A DNA stretch of 64,000 bases from Aralia elata (GCA_034770075.1 CM068383.1:8769778-8833777); one strand, 5' to 3'; counted from the first letter of the stretch, positions 38,701 through 53,700 are shown. The notes: generated by a model not told the origin, from the sequence alone. Program-made: numbers and translations.

Positions 38701-41700
38701 TTGCATGTCTTCTGTATATGAAACCTACCTGATGATACAGTACTAAGTTGATCTTCTTAACCACGAGGGGTTGGCCTAGTGGTCAAGGAGGTTTGCTCCC
38801 CCCCTTGACTTCTCGAGTTCAAACCTTGGGGTCAGCACCAAGGAGATTTTTCTCCTAAATGCACCAGACCAATGTGGGGGTGTGCCTTAAGATCGTTTCG
38901 GTTGACGCGTAAGCTGGCCCGAGGATACTCTTATTGTTCAAACAAAAAAGAAGTTCATCTTCTCCTTTTTTATTTATTTATATGTATTTCATTTATTAGT
39001 GAAACTATGTATAAAGTGGCCAAGCTTTTGTCATGTGTCTTATCGTATTGCTTATTTGGCATGTGAGAGGCATAATTATTTTTTTGACTTTTATGTCTTG
39101 TAAATTTCTTAGTCTTTCTTATATACATCTTTTCATATTCACTACAATTATTTTATATCATTTGGATAATTTGAAATGGTCATTTTGTTATGTCCAAATT
39201 TTTATTGATTCTTGTCCTCTTTCTGACGTCCATTTTCACTTCAGGAAGGAAATGAGCGCATATTATCTTGAATATGCAAGTGTTGATCATATGAAAAAGC
39301 ACTTTGACTTTTTCGAGGCAGAAGCACGTTCTTTGCTTGATTTAGGCCTTGCGATACCTGCGTATGTTTTTTTTTTTGTCCTTTATACTAAATATTGCAT
39401 GATAATTAGAAGTGTTTTCTCCATTACTATTTCAATTAACATTTTTCTCTACAACGTGCTAGGTATGATCAGCTTTTAAAGACCTCTCATGCTTTCAATA
39501 TTTTAGACTCTAGAGGATTTGTTGGTGTAACAGAACGAGCTCGTTATTTTGGCCGAATGCGCAGGTGTGGTTACTTTTCTCTCTTGTTATATAATATCAA
39601 TATACTATTTTGCAAGCATTCAAACAGCACCAGATTATTCATCTCTTCTGAAATGAAATGTCTAAGACATGTCCGTGTGCCCTTTGAAAATTTATTTTTT
39701 CACTTCTGTATTTGTTTCTGCATGTTTTCAAGCCCTTATTTTGTATATTTTTCACTTCTCATTTCAAAGGTTAAGATTTCTCAATTCTGTATACTTGCTT
39801 AATTTCTCCTTACAGTTTAGCTCGTCAATGTGCGCTACTGTGGTCTAAAACAAGGGAGTCTCTTGGGCATCCACTTGGTATTATTGCTGAACACAATCAT
39901 CTCGTTGTTCAGAAAGAGTTTCTCGAGGCTGCAGTGAGAAAGGTGTGCTTAAGGCAATTTTTGTGTCCTCTTTATTCCCATCTGTATTTCTCTGAAATTC
40001 GTATTGGTTTTGCAGTTTCTTCTCTTCTTTAATACTTGTAATTTACAATTCTTTATTTTATATATTACCATGATCATTCTTCTTGGCATCCTCGTACAGT
40101 TTGGTGGGTATAGCTGAGAGGAAATCTTAACACAATAAACCAATAGAAATGGGTGCTCAAATTTGCTTTCTGACTTTCTTACACACTTTTATGATGTGTA
40201 CAATTGCTTATTCGAATTTAGAGCATAAAAGCTCCACATTGTGCACTCTCTCATAGCACAATATCTTTATTATAATGGTCCAGTAGGCAGATATCAAAGT
40301 ATAGCCTTACCTGCATCTGTTTAAGGCCTACTCCTCGTCATTGCTTCACCTTCAACATGAATCAAATTGCTAGTCCAAATTTGTGCATTTGTTTAACTAC
40401 ATAAAGTCTTCATTCATCTATTAGGACTTAAGAGGCCTAGGGGATGTACCACGACCAGGCTTATCAAGTCGTCGCCTAGGCGACGCTTAGTCGTCAAAGC
40501 GACCAAAAATTCTAAAGCGTCTGGGCGCCTTGCTAGCTAAGCAGAAAGTCGAGCGCTCAGCGCGTAAAGGCGACGACTTGGGTTGATTTATACCGACTTG
40601 GACGACTTGATTACAGAGCGGCCGACTTAGTCATTACGGGTTCGGTTTGGCCCGAACTTAACTGGGTTTAAAAAAAAAATTGCAGCTAAAAGGAAAACCT
40701 AATCGATCGGTTCATTCGCAAAGCAGAGTACAAGAAAGGGAGAGCATCAGTGACTTACCAGTCGATCCAGCAGCTCCGGCAGGTCGCGAGACTCGCGACG
40801 GTTCAAGTCTTCTCCGGCAGGTCACGACGGCTCGACGTCTTCTCCGGCAGCTCGTTAAGGTATGCTTTTACTATTCTAATCTTCTCTTCTCTTCTTTCTA
40901 CTTCTACTCCCCCTGCTTCTTCTCTTCTTCGCGCGTCGCCTCGCCTTCGGCAGCTCTGCTTTCTTCTTCGTTTTTTTTCTTCTTTTGTCTGGGTATTCTG
41001 ATGAGTGATGAGTGATGGGTCCTGATGGGCCTCTGTTTGAAATATAAGGGTACGAGACTCACATACTTAGTTTGGGAATTGGGCCTTGTTAATTTTTTTA
41101 TATGGTATGAGTGGCAGCAGTGGTCCTATATTCCTATTATCATTTACTGGTCTACTACCGTAATATATATCATTATATTGGGCATTTGGGCTGTCATTTA
41201 GTACATTGAATTGTTGAAACTTGAGATATATTACTGTAATATAATTGTAATATGTAATTATATATTTATATATTGGGCTGCTAACTTATTTATAAATTGC
41301 ACTGTTGCTGTTCTTTTTTTTTTTTTGCTAAATTACTTATATAATTATTTGACATATCATATAAAAAAATGAGCAGATAATAAACCCATACACCATTTAT
41401 TACATTACAGTTGAGATATATTACAGTGTATTATGGATTGTTGAGTGTTGCATTACTGTTGCTGCTCTTTATTTTGTTGTTGCTAAATTACTTATATGAT
41501 TATTTGACATATCATAAAAAAAAAAAATGAGCAGCAGCTCATTTTTTTTATATGATATGTCATAGACTCATGTGATGCATTGTTGTCTTATGTTTATAAA
41601 TTATAATATAGTTATAAATTGTTTTTTGTAGATAGTTTAAATGGCAGAAAGTTCGGGAGCCGAGGGTTATGATCCAAGTAAGAGATCCTAAAAAGAAAGG

Positions 41701-44700
41701 CCAAGTCTAAGGATCCGGGGTGTGAAATATGGATTTTGGCCGGAATTGAGCGATAAAAATATCGTGCAATGCATGCTCTGTGGGAAAAAGATTCATGGAG
41801 GAATCAAGAGATTGAAAGCAACATCTTGCCGGCGGGTTTGGGGATGTGGCTAAATGTCCTCGAACTACAACAGAAATTGCAAACGAGATGCATCAAGCAA
41901 TAATGAATAACAAAAGGAACAAGCCCAATTCATTTTGATGACAATGACGAATTAGAAGAAATTCAGTCATCTAATATTCCCAACCATGCATCTACTAATA
42001 GTTGTTCCAATCAGGCTTCCTCTACAGCTGTTCCAAGTTCTGGGACTGCATCTAAAAGGATGATGAGTGTATTTCAATTCCCTAAGCCACAGTCACAAGC
42101 AAAGGCAATTGAAACTCAACTTAGGAAATCTCCTGAACAAGTTGTGGACGAAAGGCATCGCAAAGGTCCTAGTCAAACAACTTTGGAGAATCGTTTAAGG
42201 ACACCGGAAGAGAAAGAGAAAGTTGACATGTATGTTGCCAACTTTTTTTATGAGTCTGGCATCCCTTTTAATGCAGCAGCAAATCGAAAAAGTTATGAGG
42301 TGATGGCAGAGGCTATTGGGCAATATGGGCCGGGTTTACAGGCCTCCCTCATATCACGAGTTGAGGGTTCCTCTTTTAGCGAAGGCCAAGACTAAAACAG
42401 AGGAACTGAAGGAGAAGCACAAAACTGCTTGGAAGCAATACGGTTGCAGTCTTATGTCAGACGGATGGACGGATAGAAGAGGCAGACACTTGATAAATTT
42501 TCTTGTTAATAGTCCTGCAGGTACTTACTTTTTAGGATCAGTTGATGCCTCTGCTCAATCTCAGGATGCAAACATGTTGACAGAGCTACTTGATGATAAG
42601 ATAAAAGAGATTGGGGTTGAGTATGTTGTGCAAGTGGTGACGGATAATGCCGCCAATTATAAGGCAGCAGGTCGTATGTTAATGGAGAGGAGACCGACTT
42701 TGTTTTGGACACCATGTGCTGCTCATTGCCTAGACTTGATGTTAGAGGACATAGGCAATATGAAACAATTTAAGTCTACAATCGTGAAGGGCAGAAAAAT
42801 AACTAGCTTCATTTACAGACATGGTCGCCTTCTTGAGGCGATGAGGACCAAAACAAATGGGAGGGACCTTGTGAGATCGGGAGTCACCCGATTTGCTACA
42901 TCATTTCTGACTCTTCAAAGCTTGTGCAAGTACAAGGATCCTTTGAGACAATTGTTCGTCAGTGGTGATTGGACAAATTCGAGGCTGTCAAGTACAAAGG
43001 CGGGGAAACAAGTGTATGATACAATTATTTCTTCTACTTTTTGGCACAACGTAGAAGATTGTATTAGAGCCTCCCAACCATTACTCGTAGTCTTGAGGAT
43101 TGTGGATTCGGATGAGAGGCCAGCTCTGCCCGAGATTCTTGCTGCGATGGAATATGCAAAGAAAAAGATCAAAGATGCCTTTAATAACAAACAAAGGCTG
43201 TATAAGAAAGTGATTGACATCATTGAGCGAAGATGGGCATGTCAAATGGAGCAGAAGTTATATGGGGCAGCATTGTTTCTCAATCCGGGAAAGTATTTTG
43301 ACATCAAAGAAGAAGAAGAATCTACATTGGCTTACAAGTTGCGTAGCAACTTCAACGATGTTCTTTCAAAAATGATTCCCGATCAAGTTTTGGCAGATAA
43401 GATAAGCGACTTGGCCGATGTCTATGAATCTTCTCTTGGTGACTTTTCTAAAGACATGGCGATTAGGCAACGAAAGACTAAAAATCCTAGTAAGCATATT
43501 ACATTAACTATAAATTTTTATTTTAAGTTTTAATAATTTAGACTTATATTTGATTCTTTTTAATTTTTACATCTAATGTAGTTCATTGGTGGAATGCTTT
43601 TGGCGGTTTGTGCTATTGAGCTTACAAAGTTTTGCAAAGCGAATCCTCGGCCTTTGTTGTTCTTCTTCCGGTTGTGAACGCAATTGGAGCACTTTTGAGT
43701 TTGTAAGTATTTAGTACATAACTAAATGTATAAATATTTTATATATTCTTTTTGCTTAATATTTTTTAAATAAAAATTCCAGATTCATACGAAGAAGAGA
43801 AATAGGTTGGGAGCATCAACGATTAAATGATTTGGTGCATGTCCAATACAATCGCCGAATTGTTGATAGGTTTTCCAAAAGAGATGCGAAACTTGGAAGT
43901 AACTTCGATCCGTTAGTCCTAGATGAATTCGATTGGGGTAATGAGTGGATAGTGCCCCGGACAAGATTTAGTTTCATGATGGAGATGATCTTACGTGGGA
44001 GGATGTTTGAATAGAGCTGCTGGTGCATCTGATTGCCGTCGAGGGACGCAAATCTTCCTCGTAGGACGGGCCTATTCTACTCACGGCGTTGGGTAATGCT
44101 TCGACTTCAAGAGCTGTGAATGAATCTGATTCTGATGTTGGAGAAGAGGAGGAAGGCCTTCCTAATGATGATGAGAATGTGGATGATGATTACGGCCGAA
44201 GAGTAACAACTGTTTCGAGTGATGATACCGCTGGTGGAGAGACGACGATGATTTGATCTTTGATGATTTTGTTTAATAGCTTTGTTGATCTTTTCATTGT
44301 GAAAAATGAGACTCTTTGTCCATTGAACAAATCTTTATCTTATTAAGGTTGGTTGTGTAATGTTATTATATGCTTGTTTATACATTTATCTTGAACATGA
44401 TTGTTTACTTGTTTTTTATCATAAATTATTGAATTCTTAGTACTGAAATTAAGGTTATTCTATATATAAGTTATATACAATGTTAAAACTTAAGAAATTA
44501 AACATAAATTTAAGAATTATATTGAATTAAACTAAATATTACAAATGTATCACCATTTACATAATTTGAAGTTGGTACAAGTTTAAAAAATTACAACTAT
44601 AATAAAATTATCATTTTGACTTGATCTTGCTTCCTTCTTGTTGTGATTTGATGTGCTATAAGTCTACAACCTGCATTATGAATATAGTAAATTATTAGAA

Positions 44701-47700
44701 AAAAATATATATCAATATTCATATAAATAGTAAATACATATAATTTTATTCGTATAAAATTTACCTTGTTAAACGACTTGTCGCTTTGTGGACGACTAGT
44801 CGGGCGCTTTGTCGCTTAAGCGCTTAAGCTCCCGGCTGTCGCCTCGCCTCGCTTTATCGCCTTGATAACCATGACCACGACTGGTAGTTGGGGTTGGGGG
44901 TTTGAGCTGTTTTGGGTTCTTCGATTACTGTGGTATTGCTTTTGTTCAAAGATGATGTCTGTGGGTTCCATGGCGGCAAGCAGGGCTTCTTCTTTTATCT
45001 AGAAGTTTTAAAAAGGACAATGCAAAGTAATATCCATTGTGTTCTTGGGCGGCTTCTTGATTTTTATAACTGCACTAAACTCATATTTTGTCATTTGTGT
45101 TTCCCACCGACTACTTATCAGGAAGTGCTGCTCACTCCCTCAGTTGAACATCATCATATTGCCTACACAATCTACAACTCTGTACTCATAACAGTCCAAC
45201 AGTCTTTACCATTACTTTTGGTTGATACTTTTTGTCTCGTCGCCACAGAGCCATTGAAGTTTTCACCATTGATCATCTTTTCCTAGTGATCCTTGGTAGT
45301 TACTCTTTTTGGTCTGCCCTAGCTAGCTGCTGTATTGATCATTCTGTTGAATTATGTGGATTTATTTTTCTGGTTGCAGTTAATATTTTCATAATGACGT
45401 ACGCAAGCAAAGATTTATTGTTGGAATCCAGAAAGAGATCCTGGAAAAATATGATCTATTTATGACAGGAAAATTTATTCAAGAACGTGTATTCAAGGGC
45501 TTAACATGACTTGCTAACCTTGAAAGATAAACAATAATAGTAAAGAACTAGAAGTTATAATACACATTCCAAAGAGAGAAATCTCCATACCTTTAAAAGC
45601 CCTGTTCTTTTCACTTTTCACATAGGGTCCACAACAAGCAAAGTTGTATCAGACTATCAGTGTCCATGTCATCACCCTAGCCTCCCGCCACCACCAAGTT
45701 ACCAACTCACCTGCTTTCAGACTGGTTGAGACCAATCTTGGCATCACTCAGTACCCCAAAAGTACCGTACTTAGACCTCAATTGGCACACTCTTCTGGTC
45801 GCCCTACAGTGAAGCAACAAATGGTCAGCACTTTTCCCCGCCTCTTTGCACACAGAGGATTAAGTCACGTGAACTAATATCATATAATTGAATATCATGT
45901 ATGTAAACAATTTACGGTTTGGGGGTTTCTTGTGAGATTTCTTTTTGTTCCATTACCCATCCTAGGCATCTTTTGATCTTCTTCCCTGTTGTTGATTCTA
46001 ATACTCGTTTTTCTATTTCATTCTCTTGCTCCCTATTAATTGATTGTGAAACGGGTATATTTTCCTATTTTGGCTGATTGACTTCTGATAACATGTCTAA
46101 CCTTGACGATATCCAAAATAAATAAGTATGAGATGTTAATGTCTTTTTAAATAGGCTTATATATAGTTTGCGTTATGTCATGCAGGTGCCTATGGAACCA
46201 AGATTGTTTGTTCTTGAAATAGGGACGGAAGAATTGCCACCAAACGATGTAGTTCATGCAAGCCATCAAGTACGTAACTCAATTTGGTATAAGCCTGTGT
46301 TTTCCTGATTGACTCTTTTGTTATTTTACTTCAATTGCTTTTAGTTCTCATTTTCTTACACTACCTTTCCTCCCTTTGTAGTTAATGAATCAATGCATTT
46401 GATTTGTAAAGCTGCTACGTAGTGACTGTCACTCTGATATATCATTGGAGGATTCATCTTTTTCTATTTAATTATTGATGATAGATCTAACTGTAATGTT
46501 GTGTTGGTCTCATTGCAGCTGAAAGATCTAATTGTTCAGTTACTTGAAAAACAAAGGCTGACCCATGGTGAGGTGCTAGCATTTGCGACACCACGCCGAC
46601 TGCTGGTATGGAGTCTTCTCTTTGCTTTTTACTTCTTGATTTTAGTAATTTAGTCTTATTGATTTGTGTTAAGAGTCATTGTGTGTTTAGACCAATTCCT
46701 TGCGAAAATTGGGTTTTCCCCTTTTATCCTCTATCCTTTTCTGCGTTCTAGACCTTGTCCTGCATCACCAAGTACATGCACCGTACACAAAATGGCAAGA
46801 AGAACAAAATAAGCCCTTAGCCGACAAACTAAAATCAACTCATACATCATACCTACGTTCCCAAGAAGCACACAAAAAGTAGTTACATCATGCTCCATTA
46901 CCCATCTCTTCTAAAAACCTCCACAAATGATACAAATATTACACAAGATAAACCTAATTTTGCCAAAACACTAATTACTCAAAACAAAAGTCAAACATGG
47001 ACAATTGATTATATTACCATGGAACTCTTATTGCCTTGCATTCCTTGAGTATTATTGTCGTACACAAACTCCAGAGTGAACAAAGACCGAAGACGTCTTA
47101 AGAGAAGATACTTGATCTTTTTAATTCAAAGAGTGAGAGACCTTTTTTAGTTGGTTAATATTGACATCAGTCCAATTTTATGAGTTTTACTAAATTGATC
47201 TCTTTAAAAAGTAAAAAGCTCTAGAACACACACACACAGTCACACACATATATTTATATATAAATAGTGGACATCAAACAATATTTGGCATTCTGAATAG
47301 CAATTCAAATAAGCTTACCCCAATCGTTCCTTATTCCACACATAGGCACACTAGGTTACTAATCAGAAATAATATAAATAAGTAACTTGGTTATCTCCCT
47401 TTATCCTACAAGCATAAGGATTTCACAACTCCATACATCTATTAAGGGTTTCTCATCAAGCCAGCATCTAGGGAATCGAGGGAATAATATATTGTTCGTC
47501 TAGAAGAAATAAACTCTGTTTCGTTCATTAAATTAAAGTTATGGATTCCAAAAGAGGTATACAAAATCTATTATTTTCCGCGTACCTAATTGTTCCACGT
47601 TCCAAGTAACCATATATGATTTCTTTTTATCCTTCATCGAAGGTTTTTATCAATAGAAAAAAAAATGGTTTTTATCAATATAAAAAGGAAATAAATAAAT

Positions 47701-50700
47701 AAAATCCCGCCAAGGTTGGGATCATATATTTTGATATTTTTAACCTATTTACTCTTGCAAATGCTTACGTCGTTGTATATTAGCATGAAGATGAAGATGA
47801 ATTATGATGGTGACAAGAGAATATTGTGACTAATATTTCCATGCACTCGCGTGTAGTTTGTAAATTTCCAGTGAATTGAGTTGCACAAAAATGTCATATT
47901 CATAAATTCCTAATATTCTCTTATTTCTATCACAACTCTATACTTTTTACCCTGGTTGTTGTTTCTTTTGTGCTTTTCTATTTGATTAATTGTGGTATGC
48001 TATCATTGCAGGTTCATGTTGAGAGCTTATGCTCTAAGCAAGCTGAGAATGAGGCTGAGATCCGTGGACCTCCAGTTTCAAAGGCATTCGACCATCAAGG
48101 CAAACCTACTAAGGTGTTTTCTTTTTCCCTACAGAAGTAAATATTTATAGATATACTAAACTTATTTATTAGTTTGATTTTGATGCATTAATTTTGTTGG
48201 TGAAAACTGTATTATATCACTACTAGATGATAAAGCATTTGCATTTGAAATATGCGGGGAGCAGGATTAGGTAGTCAAGCAACTCACCCTGCCCTATGGT
48301 TTGAGGAGGGTTTGGGAAGGTGGTAGGCCCATGCATTCTATACTGGCTCCAGGATTGGGGAGGCAGCCTTCAAACTCACCACAGTCTCTAGCCTAAACAA
48401 TTATTGCCATCATATTTTTATATATTTGTTTATAGGCATGCATGCAAGCATGTGGGTCTCTTGCTGGTTTGTTTATTTGTCCATATATTTTATTTTATGG
48501 TAGGATTTGTGTTTCTTATATTGTATTATATGCATCTTTTGTGGGTCTTGGACAAAATGTTCACATTCTTGTGGCCCATATATTACTAGGAATTTAAATA
48601 TTAGATGTCATTTCAATGAACTTGATGGTTATTGGTGACATTTCCATTTTCTAACTTGGCAAACTTTGAATTGGTTCTTATTGCTTGTCAGGCTGCCGAA
48701 GGTTTTTGCCGTAGATACTCTGTACCGTTAGATTCCTTATATAGAAGGATTGAAGGTATATTACTGTACCTGCATGTCTTCATCCTAATTTTCTCATTTG
48801 TAGAATTTCCTTGTTATTTCTATGCTTTTGCCATCTCTTAAAGTTGGACTATAGTAGGCTAGGAAAATAGAAATTACGTGTGAAAACTTTGGTATTTGTT
48901 AGGTGTGGCTATTTTTAACATTTAAACTGAAGTATCACCACCTTAAATGCATGTTGGACTATTTTTCCGTTGGTCTTTTTCTGTTGCAGGGAAAACGGAG
49001 TATGTCTATGTTCGTGTGATGCAGTCTGCACGGCTTGCTTTACAGGTATATCTCTGAAATCAGTTTTAAGAGGTTTTATTGCCAATTGATTCTGTTCCCT
49101 GTTTCCCTTTAACTTTTTAATGGTCAAAACTTGTCCTCTTTGGAATCCTGTTCATAGTCTACTTGCAAAAAAGGTGCACTTACATCATATTAGTAGTCTC
49201 CCAATATTTGAATGGTCATTCCTAATCATTGATTAAGGGCTTCATGAAATCATTAGGTGCCCCTATTAATTAAATCAATCATTCTATTTCTCCACATTAA
49301 ATCTCTCAACTCTGATGTGCGTTACTGCATTGCTTCTTGGGTTCCTAGCAGAGCCCATAGTGGCTGACGGAGCTCTATAATCTACTGCAAAGTGCCTGAA
49401 GCATAGTTTTTTTTTTTTGGGTGCCTTTCCAAAGGCTTCCCACCTCCTATTATGCTAATTCCCGGAGTGGGTGGCTGACACAAATTGGCCTCTCGCATAA
49501 TTCTTTAGCTCCGATAAGGTTGTTGGCCTGTCTGAGGGTTTCATGCTGAGCACAAATGAGCTGAATCGTGAGATTAGCTATTGAACAATCTCAGTATGGA
49601 GATCTTTCCATATAAATCAGATGACTTCAAGCATTTTACAGGTCAATAGAGAGGCATGTATTTATGACTACTATTTTGCTGATAAATGATGTTTAATGGC
49701 ATTTATATATACTAATTGGATTAGAGGCAGAGTTGCTGACTTGCTGGAGATGTGGATTTTGAGAGAATGTTTCATTTTCTTAAGAAAAAAAAGATTGAGA
49801 AGAAGAAAATGTAGAATAATGTCTATGGATTTCTGCTTCCTAAGTTGTATTATGATATTTACATTCTGGAAAGATGCTTATTTTTTGTACATCTGCTATT
49901 CTGTAAATTTTGGCTAGGTTTTATCAGAAGACTTGCCTGGTGTAATTGGAAAAATATCATTCCCGAAGTCAATGCGTTGGAACTCTGAGGTCTGTGCCAT
50001 ATAATTTCTTTTTACCTGTTACTAAGTTTGACCTTGTAGATATTAAAACTTATAACATAAAAGTTTAATCATAGGAGCATATTAAATTTAACTAGATATG
50101 TATAGAATAGATCTGAGTATTGACACTCGTATAAAAAATGGATATGAGCATTGGCAATGAATAAGAACTCACCTAAACAATTATTGATGATAGGCCTTTG
50201 TATAATGATGCATCTTTGTGCGGAGGGTTGATGGATTTGTATATTAGTAGCAGCTTTCAATGACAGTATGACACTAGTCTACTGTGGTCTAGCCTAAGCA
50301 ACCGCCGACCTTCTATGGATTTGAGCTTTCTGCTGGCATATTGTGTATAAAAATAGAGTTTCTGTAAACCATATCAGCATACAGTTTAAAAGTTTTACGA
50401 AGCACACATAATCTCTGTGTTTGTATGTTTTTTCCTTTTCTCAACTGATGCTGAGAAGGTATGACTGGGGAAGGGAAAACAGTTTCCACATTGCACTCTG
50501 CCTGCCATTTGGGGATCTAGGAGTTGATAATTGTCAATTTCAGTTTTACATGGAACAAGATGTCACCTTTGCCTACTTGTAATCATGTATCACCCTGGAA
50601 TGGATACTAAGCTTAAAGCCCACAATATATGGAATAAGGAGAAGATAAACATAGTAGTTGACCACTCTACATGAGTGGATGACTATTTATTGTAATTAAT

Positions 50701-53700
50701 GCTGCTGGAGTGGAAATTTAAAAAAATTATTTAATTTTTTATTGATTGGATTATGTATTATGCTTTCAGTAAGTGGAATGTAACTTCTGTTTCATGTAGG
50801 TCATATTTAGCAGACCTGTTCGTTGGATTTTGGCCCTCCACGGAGATGTAGTTGTTCCTTTTACATTTGCTGGTGTTATAAGGCAAGTATTAGTAACTGC
50901 TGTGCATATTTTTTCCATTTGAAATGTATATCACTAGGAGAAATGTAAACGAGCCGGGTTGCCCCCGAGCCCGGCTCAGCTCGGCTTGACTTGACTCTAT
51001 CTGATTAACGAGTCGAGTTTGAACAAGCCCTTTTGCACTGTTCAAATAAATGAGCTGAGCTCGAACTGTATCATGTCTGAATTGAGCCGGCTCGTTTAAG
51101 CACAACATGATTAATATTTAATTAATTATACTTGTAGTCTTATACATATAAATATAAGATTTAATGAATAGTATATCTAAAATTCAATAATTAATTGTAT
51201 TTATATATATATATATATCATTATTTACATGTACAGACACACACACACACATACACTTGCATGATATAAGATATAACGAAATTATAATTTTAGTTTTAGA
51301 GAATGAAGCAGCAAAACTGCAAAATAAAATAAAATAAAAATTGTAAATGATCCCGGCTCAAGCTCGACATGGCTCGTTTAAGCCTGGCTCAAGCTCTCAA
51401 ACAACACTTTTATTTAACTAGCCAAGTTCGCACAACAAACTCCAGGCTCATTTTAAAGCCCAACTCGACTTGGCTCATTTACACCGCCTACTTTTAGATT
51501 TATGCACTGTTTTTGAAAAATATAAGAGCGAATCCAACTACAGTGGCAGTGGGAAAATCCTTTCACTCAAAAGACATTCCATAATTTGAGTATTAATCTC
51601 CTTTTCACCATATATCGAACAATCCTACGTACCACAAATAACTATTTAAATAGGTGAAAAAGATGGTGATAAACAAACAAATAAATATGCTCGGTCCCAA
51701 AGTAAGAAACCTCTCATTCCTCACTATTCAGTCCCCCCCCCCCCCCACAAAAAAGCAAGACGTGCACATTTGCAAATGATCTTTAATTCTTTCCGTTGTT
51801 ACCATTCCCAAAATCCCAAATCTGCTGGGAAGAAGCTCCTGCATTCTAGAAAGGCAGACCAAACTCTCTCCTGCATCCTAAACAAAGAACATTAAAGAAG
51901 CTACACTATTGAACAATGAACAAAGGATGAGGATGTACGTCACTTTCTTCCATTCACATCACAGACGCACACACACACACATGGAGTTAAGAACTTGTAA
52001 GGTGTCCAGCTCTGGCGCATGTTATATATATTAACTATTAAGCCAACCAAGAATCAAGGGCTAGACAAAAGAACTAAGCGATGGAGTCTTTGCTTTCCAA
52101 ATGTATGAAGCTAATGTAAAAACAAAGAGATGGCCTGTGAGCCATAAATAAGAAGAGGAAAAATGGCAAGAAAAGTTCCCAGTGGGTTTCTTGAGACCAA
52201 ATATGCCCAATAAGGGATTGTGATAAGGAACAAAAAGAAGAGCATAACAGTTCAGCCTCTTTCTGTCATTCAAGTTGTGAAAACTGTGAAAATTGTAGTA
52301 ATAGATTCACCTACCCAAACAAAGAAACTAAAAATCGAACCATTATGAAGAGAAGAGATGGAAGAATCATGGAAAAGTCAGAGAAAGAGAAACAGCATCC
52401 ACTTACACATCCTCTCAAAAACGAATGCGAGAACCATGCCCATCTCGTAAACAAACAAGAGAATGAAAAGATAGGAAACCTTGAGAAATGAACTTCCAAG
52501 TTGTAATGATCATTGCCACAATTTCATATACACATTACTGGTAATTTTGTCTTTTTAAATATTAATACTTTGATTCATTTCTTGATTTTTTTATTGCAGT
52601 GGAAACCTATCTCATGGTCTCCGGAATACTCCTTCAGCTACTGTAACGGTATGTACATTAACTTCCACCTTGTTCTCCTAGTTGATATAAGTAGTAGCAA
52701 TCTGGAATGAACTGTTCCCTCTATGTTTCCATTTTCATCTGTAACTGTTTTCTTTATGGTATTTGAGAAAATTATCCTTTTCCTGATCTTTGGGGACTTT
52801 TTGTTTTCACTTTAATTATTGATGGTGTTTAGTCGCTGTCTTTTTGTGAGTGTAGCTATCGCATTATTGTTTTATTGACCTATTTACAGTGTTGGTCTGT
52901 CTAGTAAGATAGTGATAGTCTTCCTTTTGCATGCTGTCATATAAATAATTTAGTTTTGCATATTATTTTAAATGATGAGCATTCTTACTCCAACTAATTA
53001 ATCACAAAATCATCCACCTATTTACAGTGCTGATAAGCCTGATGTCTCTGTAATATGATAGTGAAGTCTTACTTTTGCATATAGTGATTCTTATTGTCTT
53101 AAATGATAAGCATTCTTTCACCATCTAATTAATCAACAAAACATCACAGGTTGAGGCTGCAGAGTCTTATGCTGATGTAATGAAGCATGCCGGAGTTTCA
53201 GTTGATATTGAGGTTATTAAAAATTCTTTTCTTTAGTCTCTCCTTACATCCATAAAATTAAACCTTTCAAAGGGGATAGCGAATATCTAATATTCTTTTT
53301 ACTATACAGCAACGCAAGAAAACAATTTTAGAGCTCTCCAATGCTTTAGCAAAAGGCATTGATGGACGAATTGTAATGCAGAGCAACTTACTTGATGAGG
53401 TAAGAGATTAGATATTATCTTTCAGTTACTGCTTTTGTCAATCAAAGTATAAGATCTTCTTTGGTCATGAAACTTAGGTTGTAAATCTTGTTGAGGCACC
53501 CGTTCCAGTACTTGGGAAGTTCAAAGAGTCCTTCCTAGGGCTTCCAAAAGAGTTATTAATCATGGTAAGACTTTCCTTTCTTAAGATAGTATTTTGACAC
53601 TTGTTATGTTTTTGCTGTCAAATATATATTTACACGCAGATACAGTTTGTTCTCTTTTTGCCTTTATAATGGATAATTTGACTAGCTAAATTGAAGATGG

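Larger units (their letters stand above)
17755..39942 (+). other. EDD1: Exons 1-12 of glycyl-tRNA synthetase (transit peptide and alpha part)
   Basis: Exon coordinates read from splice sites and frame are 17755-17991, 27532-27582, 28104-28171, 28712-28793, 28900-28963, 30465-30520, 30782-30859, 31035-31109, 31197-31267, 39245-39361, 39463-39564 and 39816-39942. They give residues 1-376. Exon lengths and phases close exactly. Intron 1 is 9.5 kb and intron 9 is 8.0 kb; both are enlarged by transposons. Confidence 0.9.
50883..52599 (+). other. EDD1: GC-AG intron 19
   Basis: The donor reads ATAAG/GCAAGTATT and the acceptor TTATTGCAG/TGGAAAC. Only this junction keeps the family sequence AGVISGNLSHG in frame. 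AG/GCAAGT is the consensus of rare GC-AG introns handled by the major spliceosome. Confidence 0.88.

Noticed and set aside
40680..41015. Overlapping open frames of 111 and 83 codons
   Set aside because: They fit the non-coding leader and first intron of hAT element 4 better; composition is leader-like.
44882..45900. Possible host-gene fragment after hAT 4
   Set aside because: Several open frames of 60-124 codons exist, but none shows a recognisable domain or splice logic.
50935..51493. CACTA assignment for the inverted-repeat element
   Set aside because: A CACTA word occurs at the left edge (50932), but the right edge does not mirror it and no 3-bp duplication is clear.
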